Positions 1-8,003 are shown, counted from the first letter of the stretch. The stretch is 34,360 nt of DNA from Schlesneria paludicola DSM 18645 (GCF_000255655.1 NZ_JH636436.1:1021948-1056307), one strand, 5' to 3'. Program-made: numbers and translations. Notes: generated by a model from the sequence alone, not told the origin.

Positions 1-532
1 CGTTCACCCCTGTTTTCCAGGTGATGGGGATGCCGAGATTGTTGTCGGTAATGGTCAGTGAGGTTTGAGAACGAGGCGTTGAGGGACAGATGTAACCTGG
101 GATCGGGGTTCCGGTCGCCGCCTGATTGTTCACCGTGTAATTCGGCAATCCTGCGCCACTGAGATTGATCGGCGAGAAATAGGGGGCGCGAAAGTCAATC
201 GTGTTGTAGATGTTGACTTGATCGATGTAGGGCAACAGAAATTCTGCATAGGTATGAATGTTGGCGTCATCATAGGGTGCCGCTACGCCCAGATAGCCAG
301 GTAGAATCGTGTTGTGAAGGGCAATATAAGTTGGCGGAAACTGGCTGTATGTATTCTCGTAATTATGGAACGCCAATCCCAACTGTTTAAAGTTATTACG
401 GCACTGAGTTCGACGAGCGGCCTCTCGTGCCTGCTGGACGGCCGGCAATAACAGGGCGATCAACACGGCGATGATGGCAATGACGACCAGCAATTCGATC
501 AGCGTGAAACCTTTTGGACGCAACGAACGCAT
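1..532 (-). CDS. DUF1559 pseudopilin-like protein, 5' part only
   Basis: This gene runs off the left edge, so only about 177 N-terminal residues are present. The start at 532 has GGAGA a few bases upstream. After Met-Arg-Ser-Leu-Arg-Pro-Lys the protein has the type IV pilin-like motif [20 protein letters not shown], then [18 protein letters not shown] and a HNY segment. This order is the hallmark of the planctomycete DUF1559 (SBP_bac_10-like) family. These proteins have a prepilin N-methylation/cleavage signal and one membrane helix, followed by an extracytoplasmic domain. The family is greatly expanded in planctomycetes and its exact role is not established; secretion-system pseudopilin or surface fibre roles are inferred. 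A second family member is at 9125-10171. The family call is secure, the function is not. Confidence 0.93.
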   Translation of the reverse strand, partial: MRSLRPKGFTLIELLVVIAIIAVLIALLLPAVQQAREAARRTQCRNNFKQLGLAFHNYENTYSQFPPTYIALHNTILPGYLGVAAPYDDANIHTYAEFLLPYIDQVNIYNTIDFRAPYFSPINLSGAGLPNYTVNNQAATGTPIPGYICPSTPRSQTSLTITDNNLGIPITWKTGVN

Positions 533-1238
533 ACGATATCTCCTTGGCAGATGACCATGAAGGGAAGACTCGGCGTAGTTCAGAATTCAGATGTGCGATC
601 CAAATGCAGCAATCAAAGGTGCTGCATATGTTAAGTGACGTTAACGAATTCGTAATTTGAGGTCAATCAATTTCTCAAACTGGATGTCCAGAATTCGGGA
701 TGCCGCAACTCTTCGCTCGGTATGCGACGATCCCAAAAAAATAATGGGGCAATATACGGTATGATAAATTTTCCGTCGGCTGAGGTGATAGACAGTATGT
801 CTAATGTCGTGATTTGACGAGATAGAACGCAATGGTCTCGCATTTTCTGAGGTTTGCTAGCGGCCTTCTAAAGTTGGTGACTACCCCGTGGACTCTGCAC
901 GGAATCGTACGTAGTTCGAGAGAAGGTGGAGTTGCTGTGAGAGTAGGGTTTGTTACGGCCGGTGGATGGCCGAACCGCTTTGCTAAGCGATGGGGATTGC
1001 GATCCCGATACGAACTTCAATGAACTTCATTGGAACCGGGGAGCAAGCAGTAGGGTGAAAGCAGATCGAGTGGCGTGCAGGACTAGCAGTGTAATGCCTG
1101 CCTCGTTTTTATTGGTCGTGGTTGCCGACTCATTTGATGTAAGACATAATTGCTCTATGTTCAGGTTTGGGCAATTGCCGTCAGTTCGGCGACCCTGAAT
1201 GAACCATGGCAAGCCGGCGCTCGGATGAGGGCGGTCAG
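533..1238. other. intergenic stretch, no convincing gene
   Basis: About 700 bases separate the minus-strand DUF1559 gene from the next plus-strand reading frames. The open frames here are short, overlap on both strands, lack ribosome binding sites and give composition-driven translations. The region is richer in A and T than its surroundings around 600-800 and should hold the promoter of the DUF1559 gene. A loose -35/-10-like pair (TTGACC, 17 bases, TAACGT) reads on the minus strand at 666-638, but the -10 is too poor to claim. Confidence 0.5.
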
Positions 1239-1385
1239 ATGACTGGTTTGCTTTTAACGCTGTTCTTGGCGTGGGATGACCGAAAGCAAACGGCAGAAGC
1301 TCTCCATGATCCTCAATCCCTGGTTAAGCAACTGCTGGCGGTCAAGACGCTGTTTGGGGCCGTCCACAATGAAGTGCCACGGTAA
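1239..1385 (+). CDS. possible 48-aa small protein upstream of the 437-aa gene
   Basis: A short frame begins MTGLLLTLFLAWDD and ends with HNEVPR before a TAA at 1383-1385. An AGGG-type ribosome binding site lies about 8 bases before the ATG. An earlier in-frame ATG at 1206 would give 59 residues. The same frame stays open after the TAA, right through to the start of the next gene at 1566. It could therefore be a small leader gene of the same transcript or the remnant of a longer N-terminus broken by a stop. No family is recognised. Confidence 0.25.
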   Translation: MTGLLLTLFLAWDDRKQTAEALHDPQSLVKQLLAVKTLFGAVHNEVPR

Positions 1386-1565
1386 CCGATACTCTTCGCA
1401 AGACGATATGATCAGAACGGACAAGCTGTGCCCCGATGGCGCCCCATCGACTGGAAGAACTTGTTTCCTCTTTCAACGACTTCACCAGCCCTTCTTCATA
1501 GATGCTCGCAAAGCCGACTCATCCATGTCCACGCGGCGATAAGGCTTCACATTTTGGAGAATGTC

Positions 1566-2879
1566 ATGAGCGGAATCACAACGAACTTCGATGTCTTGGA
1601 AGACAGCCTTGGCTTTCCATTATTGCCAGAGAACCGTGATCGAATTGCAGAGATCACCTTCGACGACATTAAGCGGATGGCCGAAATGATTCACGATCAC
1701 GTGCATGCGGACTATTTCGCTATGCCCATTTTTGAAGATTCCGTTGGTGTCTGCAATCCGATGGGAACTCTCGGCAGGTCTCTTGGCGGTTATTCACAAC
1801 GTGAAGGCACACTCATTGATGGCACGTCGAGGTCGATTGTCGGAAATATCTACTTTTCGCTGCTGACCAACGATCGCCTCGCGTTGCCCGACGGACTGCA
1901 ATATGTACTCGACTATTATAGGTTAAGTAACGTTCCACCACACCATCACGACATATTGATGAATACGGTACGTAAAGTACTAACGTCCTATGCGGATCTC
2001 GGTCCACTTTTTCACAGTCGTCATTTGATAATTGTTCCTGAAGACATCTATGGTCACTATTACACTTTCGCAAATGACGATTCGCGATGGGACGAACATT
2101 TCTACGAACGCTTGGCCCAGTCGTCGCTTTTTCAGGATGCGGCTCAGAGGATTAAGTACACGCCCGAACGGCAAGAGGAACACGAGAGGGAATATCCCGA
2201 ACTCGATCAAGAGGGGTACTGTCGACTGCTGGGGGCGAGGTCTGTCTCCTCATCCTCTGAGGCGATGGGGCTCCGCGGTGCTTTGGCGTTAGCGAGTTCT
2301 GAGGGGTATAGGCCCATTGTGCATGGAATATTAGAGCAGGCAATCATGGACGCGCTCATCAAATCACGATTCCAAAATGCCAACGAGGTGTCGGCCGGCA
2401 TCGCAATTACAGATTCTTCGGTTTTGCTTCCGCACTTGGGAAATCTGCCACCGATGGAGTTCGCGGCACTCAAAGCATCTGGAGAGGCCAAACATGTGGC
2501 TCGATGCATTGTCGGCATCGAAGAGCGAGCGGCTCAGATGATCGACCGCCCTATCGAGATGCGAGAAATGATCGAGTATGAATTGACTCGCGCCGCAAAG
2601 GCAATTGACAAAACGGTAAAATCGTCTCATGTCCTATCCGAATTTCGAAAAGAGGTGACGAAAGTCGGGATTGGGTTCATGACATTTAGTGCCGCGTCAG
2701 TCGCAATTCGTCCCGAATTGCTTAATGACCCTCTGAAAGTACTGGTCTCTGGCCTCGCGGGAGGAGTCGGGGCATTTGCAGGCTCAATGCTTCAGAAGCA
2801 GCAGGATGGCAGGACATCACGTCCAGCAGCTCAAGCCTTCATCAAACTGAAGGATTCGTTCGTCAACGAAGTCTTCTGA
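1566..2879 (+). CDS. unrecognised 437-aa protein with C-terminal hydrophobic segment
   Basis: The start at 1566 is chosen because GGAGA sits 5 bases upstream; earlier in-frame ATGs lack such a site and give low-quality sequence. The N-terminal half is mixed and acidic, with an HDHVHADYF segment near residue 45. The C-terminal 80 residues contain two adjacent weakly hydrophobic stretches, GIGFMTFSAASVAI and VLVSGLAGGVGAFAGSML, rich in Gly and Ala. These could be membrane-inserting helices or a hairpin. There is no signal peptide and no catalytic motif that I can assign. The stop overlaps the 3' end of the convergent small membrane-protein gene by 17 bases. Base composition is less GC-rich than most of the window, which fits an accessory gene. 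Confidence 0.75.
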   Translation: MSGITTNFDVLEDSLGFPLLPENRDRIAEITFDDIKRMAEMIHDHVHADYFAMPIFEDSVGVCNPMGTLGRSLGGYSQREGTLIDGTSRSIVGNIYFSLLTNDRLALPDGLQYVLDYYRLSNVPPHHHDILMNTVRKVLTSYADLGPLFHSRHLIIVPEDIYGHYYTFANDDSRWDEHFYERLAQSSLFQDAAQRIKYTPERQEEHEREYPELDQEGYCRLLGARSVSSSSEAMGLRGALALASSEGYRPIVHGILEQAIMDALIKSRFQNANEVSAGIAITDSSVLLPHLGNLPPMEFAALKASGEAKHVARCIVGIEERAAQMIDRPIEMREMIEYELTRAAKAIDKTVKSSHVLSEFRKEVTKVGIGFMTFSAASVAIRPELLNDPLKVLVSGLAGGVGAFAGSMLQKQQDGRTSRPAAQAFIKLKDSFVNEVF

Positions 2880-3060
2880 GCAACATCCAATCGTGGTTAA
2901 GCGTGACGTGGACCTGTTGGAGCCACCAGGGGATTGTCGCGGCCAGTGACATACTGAGAAGGGGGCCGGAAAGACCAAGGGTGAACACGGTGCAGAATAT
3001 CCACAAGGTGAATGCGCTTCTCATTGGTTTACGATATTGACTTCGCTCTGATTCCGTCAT
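2863..3060 (-). CDS. small hydrophobic (membrane or exported) protein, 65 aa
   Basis: Read on the minus strand, a strong AGGAG site 7 bases before ATG at 3060 selects this start within a longer, composition-driven open frame. The protein begins MTESERSQYRKPMR, a charged N-terminus. A hydrophobic stretch follows from about residue 15 to 50 (SAFTLWIFCTVFTLGLSGPL, then SMSLAATIPWWLQQV), and it ends with a basic LLRRLR tail. One or two membrane helices, or a signal anchor, are likely. No family is recognised. It is convergent with, and overlaps by 17 bases, the end of the 437-aa gene. The ribosome binding site and coherent hydropathy make it a credible real gene. Confidence 0.6.
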   Translation of the reverse strand: MTESERSQYRKPMRSAFTLWIFCTVFTLGLSGPLLSMSLAATIPWWLQQVHVTLNHDWMLLRRLR

Positions 3061-3236
3061 CGACGTCTCCTGGACGGAGTTGTGCGTGTTTGGGATGCGT
3101 CGCGTCAGGGGCGATTTCACCCGAGGTTGCCGATCGTGAAAGTATAAGACATAATGACTGACTGACTGTGTCCATCGGCCGGATTTGGCCGCTTGACAAT
3201 CCTGAAAAAGCGAACATAGCGACAAGGGGAATTCGG

Positions 3237-4772
3237 ATGGTCGGCTATCAGGCGGCTGGACTCTTCTTGGTGCTATTGTTCTCGTACGAAGACGGCAAGG
3301 AGGCTGCAGAAGGCCCGGATCAGTCTCAGTCACAAGTTGCGCAGCAGGAACCGGGAAAGCGACTGTTTGGAACGGTCTATGACGAAGTGACCCAGCGACC
3401 GATTCCGCTGGCAAAGCTTTGTAACCAAAGGGGCCAAATTGTTCGTAGCGACAAGCACGGCCGGTTTCAGTTTCAAACTGTCGCATCCGATTTCGAGCGG
3501 ATTATCGTCACGAGCATGGGCAGGGCGACGCGGCTGATCAATGTGGATCTCTCGGAACGTCCGTCTGCCGAAGTCGATATTTTCCTTTCGCCCGGTGCCA
3601 CGGTTCACGGACGCGTGGTGGATCAAGAGGGGCGGCCGGTTCCCAATGCCAGAATCGAGCGGATTGGAACAGGAAGCCAGCTCCTCAATTTCTTGACCGC
3701 GATCACGGACGCCGAGGGTCGATTTGAGTTTGATGACTTTCCTACGAACAGGCTGATGCTGCCGTTGCGAGTGACGGCTTCGGGATACGAAGAACGCAAC
3801 GGCGATCTGTTTGCGACGGGGGCCGTCGATCAACCTACAGAACTGACCTTGCGTGTGGTCAAGGTGGAGCAGGAAGAGGGGGAACCTCAGCTCAAAGTCA
3901 GGTTGGGAGCTGGCGATCAGGACCCCGAGGTCGGGGTGGTTCGCGGACGAGTCGTTGATCCACAGGGAAAGCCGGTACGAAACTTCACCGTCGAATTCCT
4001 GTTGCCATCAATTCTCGAGCCAGCAGACTGGGGAAGTTTTCCAAGCGGTGGTGGTAAACGGTCTTACACGCACGACGATGGGCGATTCCTGGTGGGGCAT
4101 CTCGAGGCGACCAAACGATATCGTGTCGCAGTCGTGGTACCCGGCTTTGGGCGTGCCGATGTTGAGCCGATCTATGCGGAGGTGGCGGCGCGTCAAAACG
4201 AGTTCGAATTTCGTTTAACTGAGCCTTATCAACTTGTTGTCAAAGTCGTGGATCAGGCGAATCAGCAGCCGCTGTCCGATGTGATGGTGGGTTTGTCGGG
4301 AAGGCACTTCAATCAGGGTGATTTTGAGTGGGATTTTCGGTTACATGATGCACAGATTCTGAGAACCACCGAGGCAGGGCTGGCGACGTTCGACAAGTTG
4401 CCCATGAAAGCCGCGCGCTTGATCGTGCAGAAGCCGGGATATGCCCGGCAACAGCATGCCTGGGTCGACAATGGGAAAACGGTGGAGATCCAACTCGTTT
4501 CGGAAGCGAGCGTTCGGGTCAAGTTAAAATTGGCGACGTCCCGTGTGATCAGCGGCCTCAACCTTAAGCTCCGAACCGAAAACGGCGACGTGCGCTATGG
4601 GTGTGCCATGGACAACGCTCCTTCGCCCACGATCCATCTCGATCAGTTGTCTCCGGGGGCGTGCGCGCTTGAGGTTTATGACGGATTTGCCAAAGAGCCC
4701 TGGAACGCCGTGCTCACGCGCCCTCTTGAATTGAAGGCGGGCGACAATGTGTTTGAACTGGATCTTCCTTAG
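3237..4772 (+). CDS. secreted protein with carboxypeptidase regulatory-like repeats
   Basis: AGGGGA about 7 bases before ATG 3237 supports this start and gives 511 residues. The N-terminus MVGYQAAGLFLVLLFS looks like a signal peptide or signal anchor. At least four transthyretin-like, carboxypeptidase-regulatory (CarboxypepD_reg) units follow. Their signatures are LFGTVYDEVTQRPIPLAKL with SDKHGRFQF, VHGRVVDQEGRPVPNARI with TDAEGRFEFDDFP, VRGRVVDPQGKPVRNF with HDDGRFLVGHL, and VVDQANQQPLSDV with TEAGLATFDKLP. Such beta-sandwich repeats are common in exported planctomycete proteins and act as structural or carbohydrate/protein-binding modules. No protease domain is present. It stands alone on the plus strand, with a repeat element directly after the stop. 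Confidence 0.85.
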   Translation: MVGYQAAGLFLVLLFSYEDGKEAAEGPDQSQSQVAQQEPGKRLFGTVYDEVTQRPIPLAKLCNQRGQIVRSDKHGRFQFQTVASDFERIIVTSMGRATRLINVDLSERPSAEVDIFLSPGATVHGRVVDQEGRPVPNARIERIGTGSQLLNFLTAITDAEGRFEFDDFPTNRLMLPLRVTASGYEERNGDLFATGAVDQPTELTLRVVKVEQEEGEPQLKVRLGAGDQDPEVGVVRGRVVDPQGKPVRNFTVEFLLPSILEPADWGSFPSGGGKRSYTHDDGRFLVGHLEATKRYRVAVVVPGFGRADVEPIYAEVAARQNEFEFRLTEPYQLVVKVVDQANQQPLSDVMVGLSGRHFNQGDFEWDFRLHDAQILRTTEAGLATFDKLPMKAARLIVQKPGYARQQHAWVDNGKTVEIQLVSEASVRVKLKLATSRVISGLNLKLRTENGDVRYGCAMDNAPSPTIHLDQLSPGACALEVYDGFAKEPWNAVLTRPLELKAGDNVFELDLP

Positions 4773-4790
4773 CAGGGGTTGGCGTTAGCA

Positions 4791-4887
4791 GCCTGTTGAA
4801 GTCAGGGGGGGCAGGCACCTTGGCGTTGATGATGTCATGGCGTTTCTTAAGCTGGCCGGAGCCAGTCCCCGTTACTTCAAATGGCTG
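4791..4887. mobile_element. inverted-repeat element family A, copy 1 (MITE-like)
   Basis: This stretch starts with CTGTTGAAGTCAGGGGGGGC and ends with GCCAGTCCCCGTTACTTCAA, which are approximate reverse complements of each other. The inner part (CTTGGCGTTGATGATGTCAT, then GGCGTTTCTTAA) matches copies at 6805-6904 and 8402-8485. It has no coding capacity. A non-autonomous transposable element or a REP-type element is inferred from the termini and copy number. Confidence 0.6.
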
Positions 4888-4966
4888 TTAAGGGGGAGAA
4901 TTCCTCGTCGATAGGTTGGGGGCTGCATCACGTTCTACTTTGGTAGAAGGCACGAACGTAAGAGGC

Positions 4967-5030
4967 GTTACCAAGCGGGAGCTTGGTAACGAGGAACCGA
5001 CGAGGAACCGACGAGGAACCGACGAGGAAG
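4967..5030. repeat. palindrome family C copy plus 11-bp tandem repeat
   Basis: GTTACCAAGC-GGGA-GCTTGGTAAC (4967-4990) is a perfect hairpin with 10-bp arms. It is a member of the family whose best copy is at 6181-6206. It runs directly into an 11-base unit, CGAGGAACCGA, repeated three times, plus a partial fourth (4990-5030). The tandem unit looks like slippage amplification of the GAGGAAC tail that usually follows these palindromes. Confidence 0.8.
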
Positions 5031-5104
5031 GGCCCCGCTTGGCAACATTGATTCGGTGGGCAAGAAGCTCGGCGACAAAACATACGATCGGATATCGGCG
5101 TACC

Positions 5105-5386
5105 ATGACTGAATACCTCATGATCAACCACGGCATTGGGGCTCCCGCAGACTGGGACACGTATTTCAAAATGCTTCGCGATCACAATCATATGATGGGT
5201 GGATCGGCGCTGGAGCCTGTCGTCTCTGTCAAAGAGTCTGTGTTCTCGGAAGTGTCGACACCCACGATCACCGGGTATTTACTCATTCAGGCAGAGTCGT
5301 TGGAGCGTGCGAAGGAGATCATGGCGCTCAGCCCTGTTCACAAAGCCGGAGGGACTGTTGAGTTGTTTACGCTCGTCAGGTCGTAA
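5105..5386 (+). CDS. YciI-like (YCII-related domain) protein
   Basis: The 93-residue product begins MTEYLMINHG. It has a central RDHNHMMGGSALEP segment and a C-terminal ITGYLLIQAESLERAKEIMA followed by SPVHKAGGTVELFTLV. The gly-Y-shine-E-S-L-x-x-A pattern followed by P-x-x-x-x-G-G-x-V-E is characteristic of the YCII-related family, small ferredoxin-like-fold proteins. They are often near sigma factors or DinB-type proteins; enzymatic roles are mostly unproven. ATG 5105 is chosen because the in-frame extension upstream is translated repeat DNA. The ribosome binding site is weak. It sits between repeat clusters with no obvious operon partner. Confidence 0.75.
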   Translation: MTEYLMINHGIGAPADWDTYFKMLRDHNHMMGGSALEPVVSVKESVFSEVSTPTITGYLLIQAESLERAKEIMALSPVHKAGGTVELFTLVRS

Positions 5387-5585
5387 TCCATTGCACAGCG
5401 ACATGTGGTGAGTTGCCGTCCACCAGTACGTTGACGCACCGAGTTGTGGTGTCGCAGCTTTTGAAGTTGCGCTCTTTGAGGAACGTCTCCAGGCGGAAAA
5501 AAGATCGGCCATCCGAATGCGATTCGGATTTTGTTCAGGTGAATGGTCGGCCTTACAGGCCTTCTTGTGCTGTTGGGGATCATCA

Positions 5586-6048
5586 CCCAGCCCGTCGGAG
5601 ACCTTGCGGTCTCCTTTGGACTGGGCTGGTGGAATGGCTGGGCCTACGGCCCGCAGGAAATGTCACGGTTGGTCATATCCCACGAGCCGATATGCTTCAC
5701 GGCGTTCCTTGAAATGGCTGCGGAAGAATCAAAGCCGGGCGTTGCTCTCGTCCTGCAGCTCTCTCCAGTGCGGCGAGTGCAGTGCTCGCCTGCGAGCCAG
5801 GGTTGCTGACCACCACAACGTGGTGGAGTGGTCAAGCCCAGGGGAGTAATCGTTTCAATCGCTCCCCTGGGCTTGACCATTGCCAAGGTTTGCCCTGTCA
5901 GGGCAAAGGGATGGTTTAAATTGGGCAATCGATCGTGTCCTGCCGCCCTGACAGGGCGGCGAGTCTTTTTGAGCTCGGTAACCCAGGGCAGCGATCGAAG
6001 CGATCACAGCCCTGGGCTTGTACCCTTCCGCCCGCTCCGGGGCGGAAG
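5586..6048. repeat. cluster of long perfect or near-perfect hairpins
   Basis: At least five hairpins follow one another. 5586-5630 has nested GGAGACC-TTGC-GGTCTCC inside CCCAGCCC/CTGGGCTGG. 5829-5879 has an 18-bp perfect stem (TGGTCAAGCCCAGGGGAG and its complement) with a 15-base loop. 5942-5960 reads GCCGCCCTGACAGGGCGGC. 5982-6016 pairs CCCAGGGC with GCCCTGGG and has inner GATCG arms. 6025-6048 pairs CTTCCGCCC with GGGCGGAAG. None is followed by a T-run, so they are not ordinary intrinsic terminators. Similar 'CCCAGGGC...GCCCTGGG' hairpins recur in planctomycete genomes, as far as I recall. Confidence 0.75.
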
Positions 6049-6180
6049 AAAGAGGAGTTACTTGGGCAATCGAGAGTCAGAACGTTTCTGCGAGGGTTTC
6101 GAGTCGAAAGCAAAGCTTGCAACTTCAAAATCGTTCGCTTGGAAACCAGGGCGGAGACTGAGTGGGTACGTCGCGGGAGG

Positions 6181-6206
6181 CGTTCCCAAGCGGGAGCTTG
6201 GGAACG
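6181..6206. repeat. palindrome family C, intact copy
   Basis: This is a perfect inverted repeat, CGTTCCCAAGC-GGGA-GCTTGGGAACG, with 11-bp arms. The same sequence or close variants occur at 4967, 19549, 19679, 19736, 33254 (opposite loop orientation) and 33352. It lies about 50 bases past the stop of the convergent DinB-like gene. Confidence 0.85.
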
Positions 6207-6254
6207 AGGAAGAACGCGGGAAAGGCGGGCGAGCGAGAAACGTGGGCAACCTGA

Positions 6255-6764
6255 TTACATTCCCGGTTCGTCGCCCGAAGGGCCATACATTCCTGGGACT
6301 GGCACGTTGTTCAGCCGCAAGTAGACGCACAGGTGTGCGCGGTGATGGATGATGTGATTCAGGACGAAGGTGCGAATCACGGCGACACGCGGCATCGTGA
6401 ACAGGGTCGCGCCGCCGCTCAACAGCGACCACGGTTTCAGGAATTGCTCGTCGTCCGCGATCGCAAGGGCGGCATGGCCTGATGCGACGTTCTGGTCGAA
6501 CAAGTCCAGCATCGCCTTCAAGGATGTGGCTTTAGGGGTTCGATACGGTTCCTCGCCGACGGGCGCAATGTCCCAGAAGTCCTTGTTCAGGGTCGGTTCC
6601 GTCCAGCCTGGGATCTCGGCGAGATGCATGCCGACCCAGCCGATGGTGTTCGACTTGGGGTGTGCCTTCCAGTCGAGTTTATCGTCGGGAATGCGTTCCA
6701 GGGCCTTGCGGGTGTTGGCCATCTCGACATCGAATTCGGGCAACAACGATTGGCGAATGCTCAT
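6255..6764 (-). CDS. DinB-like (DinB_2) metal-binding four-helix protein
   Basis: The 169-residue protein starts MSIRQSLLPEFDVEMANTRK. The start at 6764 is favoured by GGAG in GAGGAGAAAAACC just upstream. The typical DinB arrangement is visible: an N-terminal helix, a first histidine at residue 47 in GWVGMHLAE, and the C-terminal cluster NHIIHHRAH (His137-His144) supplying the other ligands. DinB-superfamily proteins bind a divalent metal. Many transfer thiols or act in stress responses, but this subfamily is uncharacterised. The upstream gene on the same strand is a YafY-type regulator, separated by 230 bases that hold a family A element. Such regulators are frequently found near DinB-like genes, so regulation by it is plausible but unproven. 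Confidence 0.85.
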   Translation of the reverse strand: MSIRQSLLPEFDVEMANTRKALERIPDDKLDWKAHPKSNTIGWVGMHLAEIPGWTEPTLNKDFWDIAPVGEEPYRTPKATSLKAMLDLFDQNVASGHAALAIADDEQFLKPWSLLSGGATLFTMPRVAVIRTFVLNHIIHHRAHLCVYLRLNNVPVPGMYGPSGDEPGM

Positions 6765-6804
6765 GGTTTTTCTCCTCAATCATAAGGCTGTCGTAGAATC
6801 AGCA

Positions 6805-6904
6805 CCTGTTGAAATCACGGGGACAGGCATCTTGGCGGTCACGCGGTGATGGTGTCACGCTGTTTTTGAATCTGGGCGAAGCCCGTTCCCATGACTTCAA
6901 CAGG
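6805..6904. mobile_element. inverted-repeat element family A, best copy (100 bp)
   Basis: Terminal inverted repeats of 24 bp match at 20 positions. The left end begins CCTGTTGAAATCACGGGGAC and the right end, reverse-complemented, begins CCTGTTGAAGTCATGGGAAC. The interior has no open frame. It lies in the gap between the YafY-type and DinB-like genes. Element type (MITE versus REP/RAYT-associated) cannot be decided without a partner transposase, and none is in the window. Confidence 0.7.
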
Positions 6905-6993
6905 CGGATTGGCGAATCAGGCGACGGTTCACTGTCGAAGACCACCGGGTCCTTGGGTGAATCGTGCCACCGCTGGGAGCACTGTATCTGCCC

Positions 6994-7728
6994 TTACTGA
7001 CAATCTGTGTCAGCAGACTTTCCTTCGGGTGAAGATTGGCAATTCGCGTATTCGCGGGCTTGTTCGGTCCTCCATTCGCGTACCAGAGTTTTTCTCGCTT
7101 TTCCAAAGCGGGATTCGGTCAAGATCAGGCCTGTGATTCGGTCCGTGCGGAAATGGCGAAAGGCTTCGCGCATGCAGCACCATGCGGCGACGATCTGCTT
7201 GCCTTCGAAATAGGCCAGTTGCACGGGCCAAATGTGACGTTCCGAAGCTCGTCCCGCTTCGTCGTCGTATTGCATCATGAGCGCCTTTTCGAGTCGCATG
7301 GATTGTCGAATGAGTGCCAGGGCCGGCAAGGGTTTGCGTTTCCGGGTCAGGACGGGCATGAGTCCGGTGTCGTCGATCAGTTCCCGGAGATCGGGTGGCG
7401 AGGCGGCCGCGATTTTGCCAAGTGCGTTTTTCGCCGCTTCGGCCAACTTGTCATCCGGTTGTGCTCCGACCCATTGGATGCCCAGGACGAGGGCTTCGAG
7501 TTCTTCACGGCCGAACATGAGTGGCGGCAGGAAAAAGCCGGGGCGCAGCATGTAGCCGATCCCCGCTTCGCCATCAATCGGTGCGCCCAGGCTGATCAAT
7601 GCCTGGACATCGCGATAAAGCGTACGCACCGAAACACCTTGTTCTGCGGCGAGGTCGGCGGCAGTGATGGGACGCCGATGGCGCCGCAGCGCGTCCATGA
7701 CTCCAAACAGCCGTTCCGTTTTTCCCAC
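6994..7728 (-). CDS. YafY-type transcriptional regulator (HTH_11 + WYL)
   Basis: The 244-residue protein starts at a GTG codon (7728) with GGAGA 7 bases upstream. Residues 1-55 form a DeoR/HTH_11 winged helix: RLFGVMDALRRHRRPITAAD, then VSVRTLYRDVQALISLGAPI, with the recognition helix in RTLYRDV. GYMLRPGFFLPPLMF follows, a linker typical of YafY proteins. The region from about 140 to 225 (PVQLAYFEGKQIVAAWC to FRHFRTDRITGL) is the WYL ligand-sensing domain. The W-Y-L triplet is degenerate here. The last 20 residues are a polar tail after the domain ends. It probably regulates itself and perhaps the DinB-like gene downstream on the same strand. Confidence 0.9.
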   Translation of the reverse strand: MGKTERLFGVMDALRRHRRPITAADLAAEQGVSVRTLYRDVQALISLGAPIDGEAGIGYMLRPGFFLPPLMFGREELEALVLGIQWVGAQPDDKLAEAAKNALGKIAAASPPDLRELIDDTGLMPVLTRKRKPLPALALIRQSMRLEKALMMQYDDEAGRASERHIWPVQLAYFEGKQIVAAWCCMREAFRHFRTDRITGLILTESRFGKARKTLVREWRTEQAREYANCQSSPEGKSADTDCQ

Positions 7729-7751
7729 TGCGAATTCTCCTTCTTCCGCAC

Positions 7752-7877
7752 CCGTTCACAGCCCGAAGAGAGGGGGACAGGCACATTTTCCCGATTCATT
7801 GGAATCCGCAGTACAATTACCAGAGAAATCCATCCTATTGTCGCGGGAAAATGAGCCAGTCCCCGGCCTGTGAACGG
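7752..7877. mobile_element. inverted-repeat element family B, copy 1 (126 bp)
   Basis: The left end is CCGTTCACAGCCCGAAGAGA followed by GGGGGACAGGCACATTTTCC. The right end, read in reverse complement, is CCGTTCACAGGCCGGGGACT followed by GGCTCATTTTCCCGCG. The two ends therefore pair over about 40 bases with a small insertion. Copies are at 13988-14109 and 14897-15022 and, with swapped ends, at 8004-8075 and 14644-14752. It is non-coding and sits just upstream of the YafY-type regulator start. Confidence 0.7.
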
Positions 7878-8003
7878 TTACCCTTCTTCCCAAAGGCCGT
7901 CTGAAATCGAATCCGATTGCGTTGAGATTGCATTCCAGGGTCAATCGATTTTAGTGGCATTCATGACAGAATTCTGCGCGGCGCTGCTGATCGCTGCGAG
8001 TCA

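Larger units (their letters stand above)
5387..6254. other. gene-free hairpin island
   Basis: Nearly 870 bases carry no convincing gene. Open frames exist in several phases on both strands, but they translate palindromic DNA and have no ribosome binding sites. What it holds is a run of hairpins (5586-6048) and the family C palindrome at 6181-6206, described separately. Confidence 0.7.

Noticed and set aside
641..1212. Short frames on both strands upstream of the 437-aa gene
   Set aside because: They overlap each other, lack ribosome binding sites and have no coherent hydropathy or domain signal.
1383..1385. Possible stop-codon readthrough or recoding of the TAA
   Set aside because: There is no recoding signal visible and the downstream gene has its own good ribosome binding site.
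3193..3220. TTGACA with a 16-base spacer to CATAGC before the 3237 start
   Set aside because: The -10 is poor and the transcript would begin about 10 bases before the ATG, excluding most of the ribosome binding site.
3061..3486. Long minus-strand extension of the 65-aa membrane protein
   Set aside because: The strong AGGAG site at 3060 marks the real start; the extension is antisense to the carboxypeptidase-regulatory-like gene and of low complexity.
4967..5030. CRISPR-like array
   Set aside because: The 11-bp units are directly adjacent with no spacers and there are no cas genes in the window.
5517..6352. Several 90-170 codon frames across the hairpin island
   Set aside because: They translate palindromic repeats, conflict in phase and strand and lack ribosome binding sites.
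7036..7854. 272-codon plus-strand open frame opposite the YafY-type regulator
   Set aside because: It is antisense to a gene with clear HTH and WYL domains, has no ribosome binding site and its translation shows no domain pattern.
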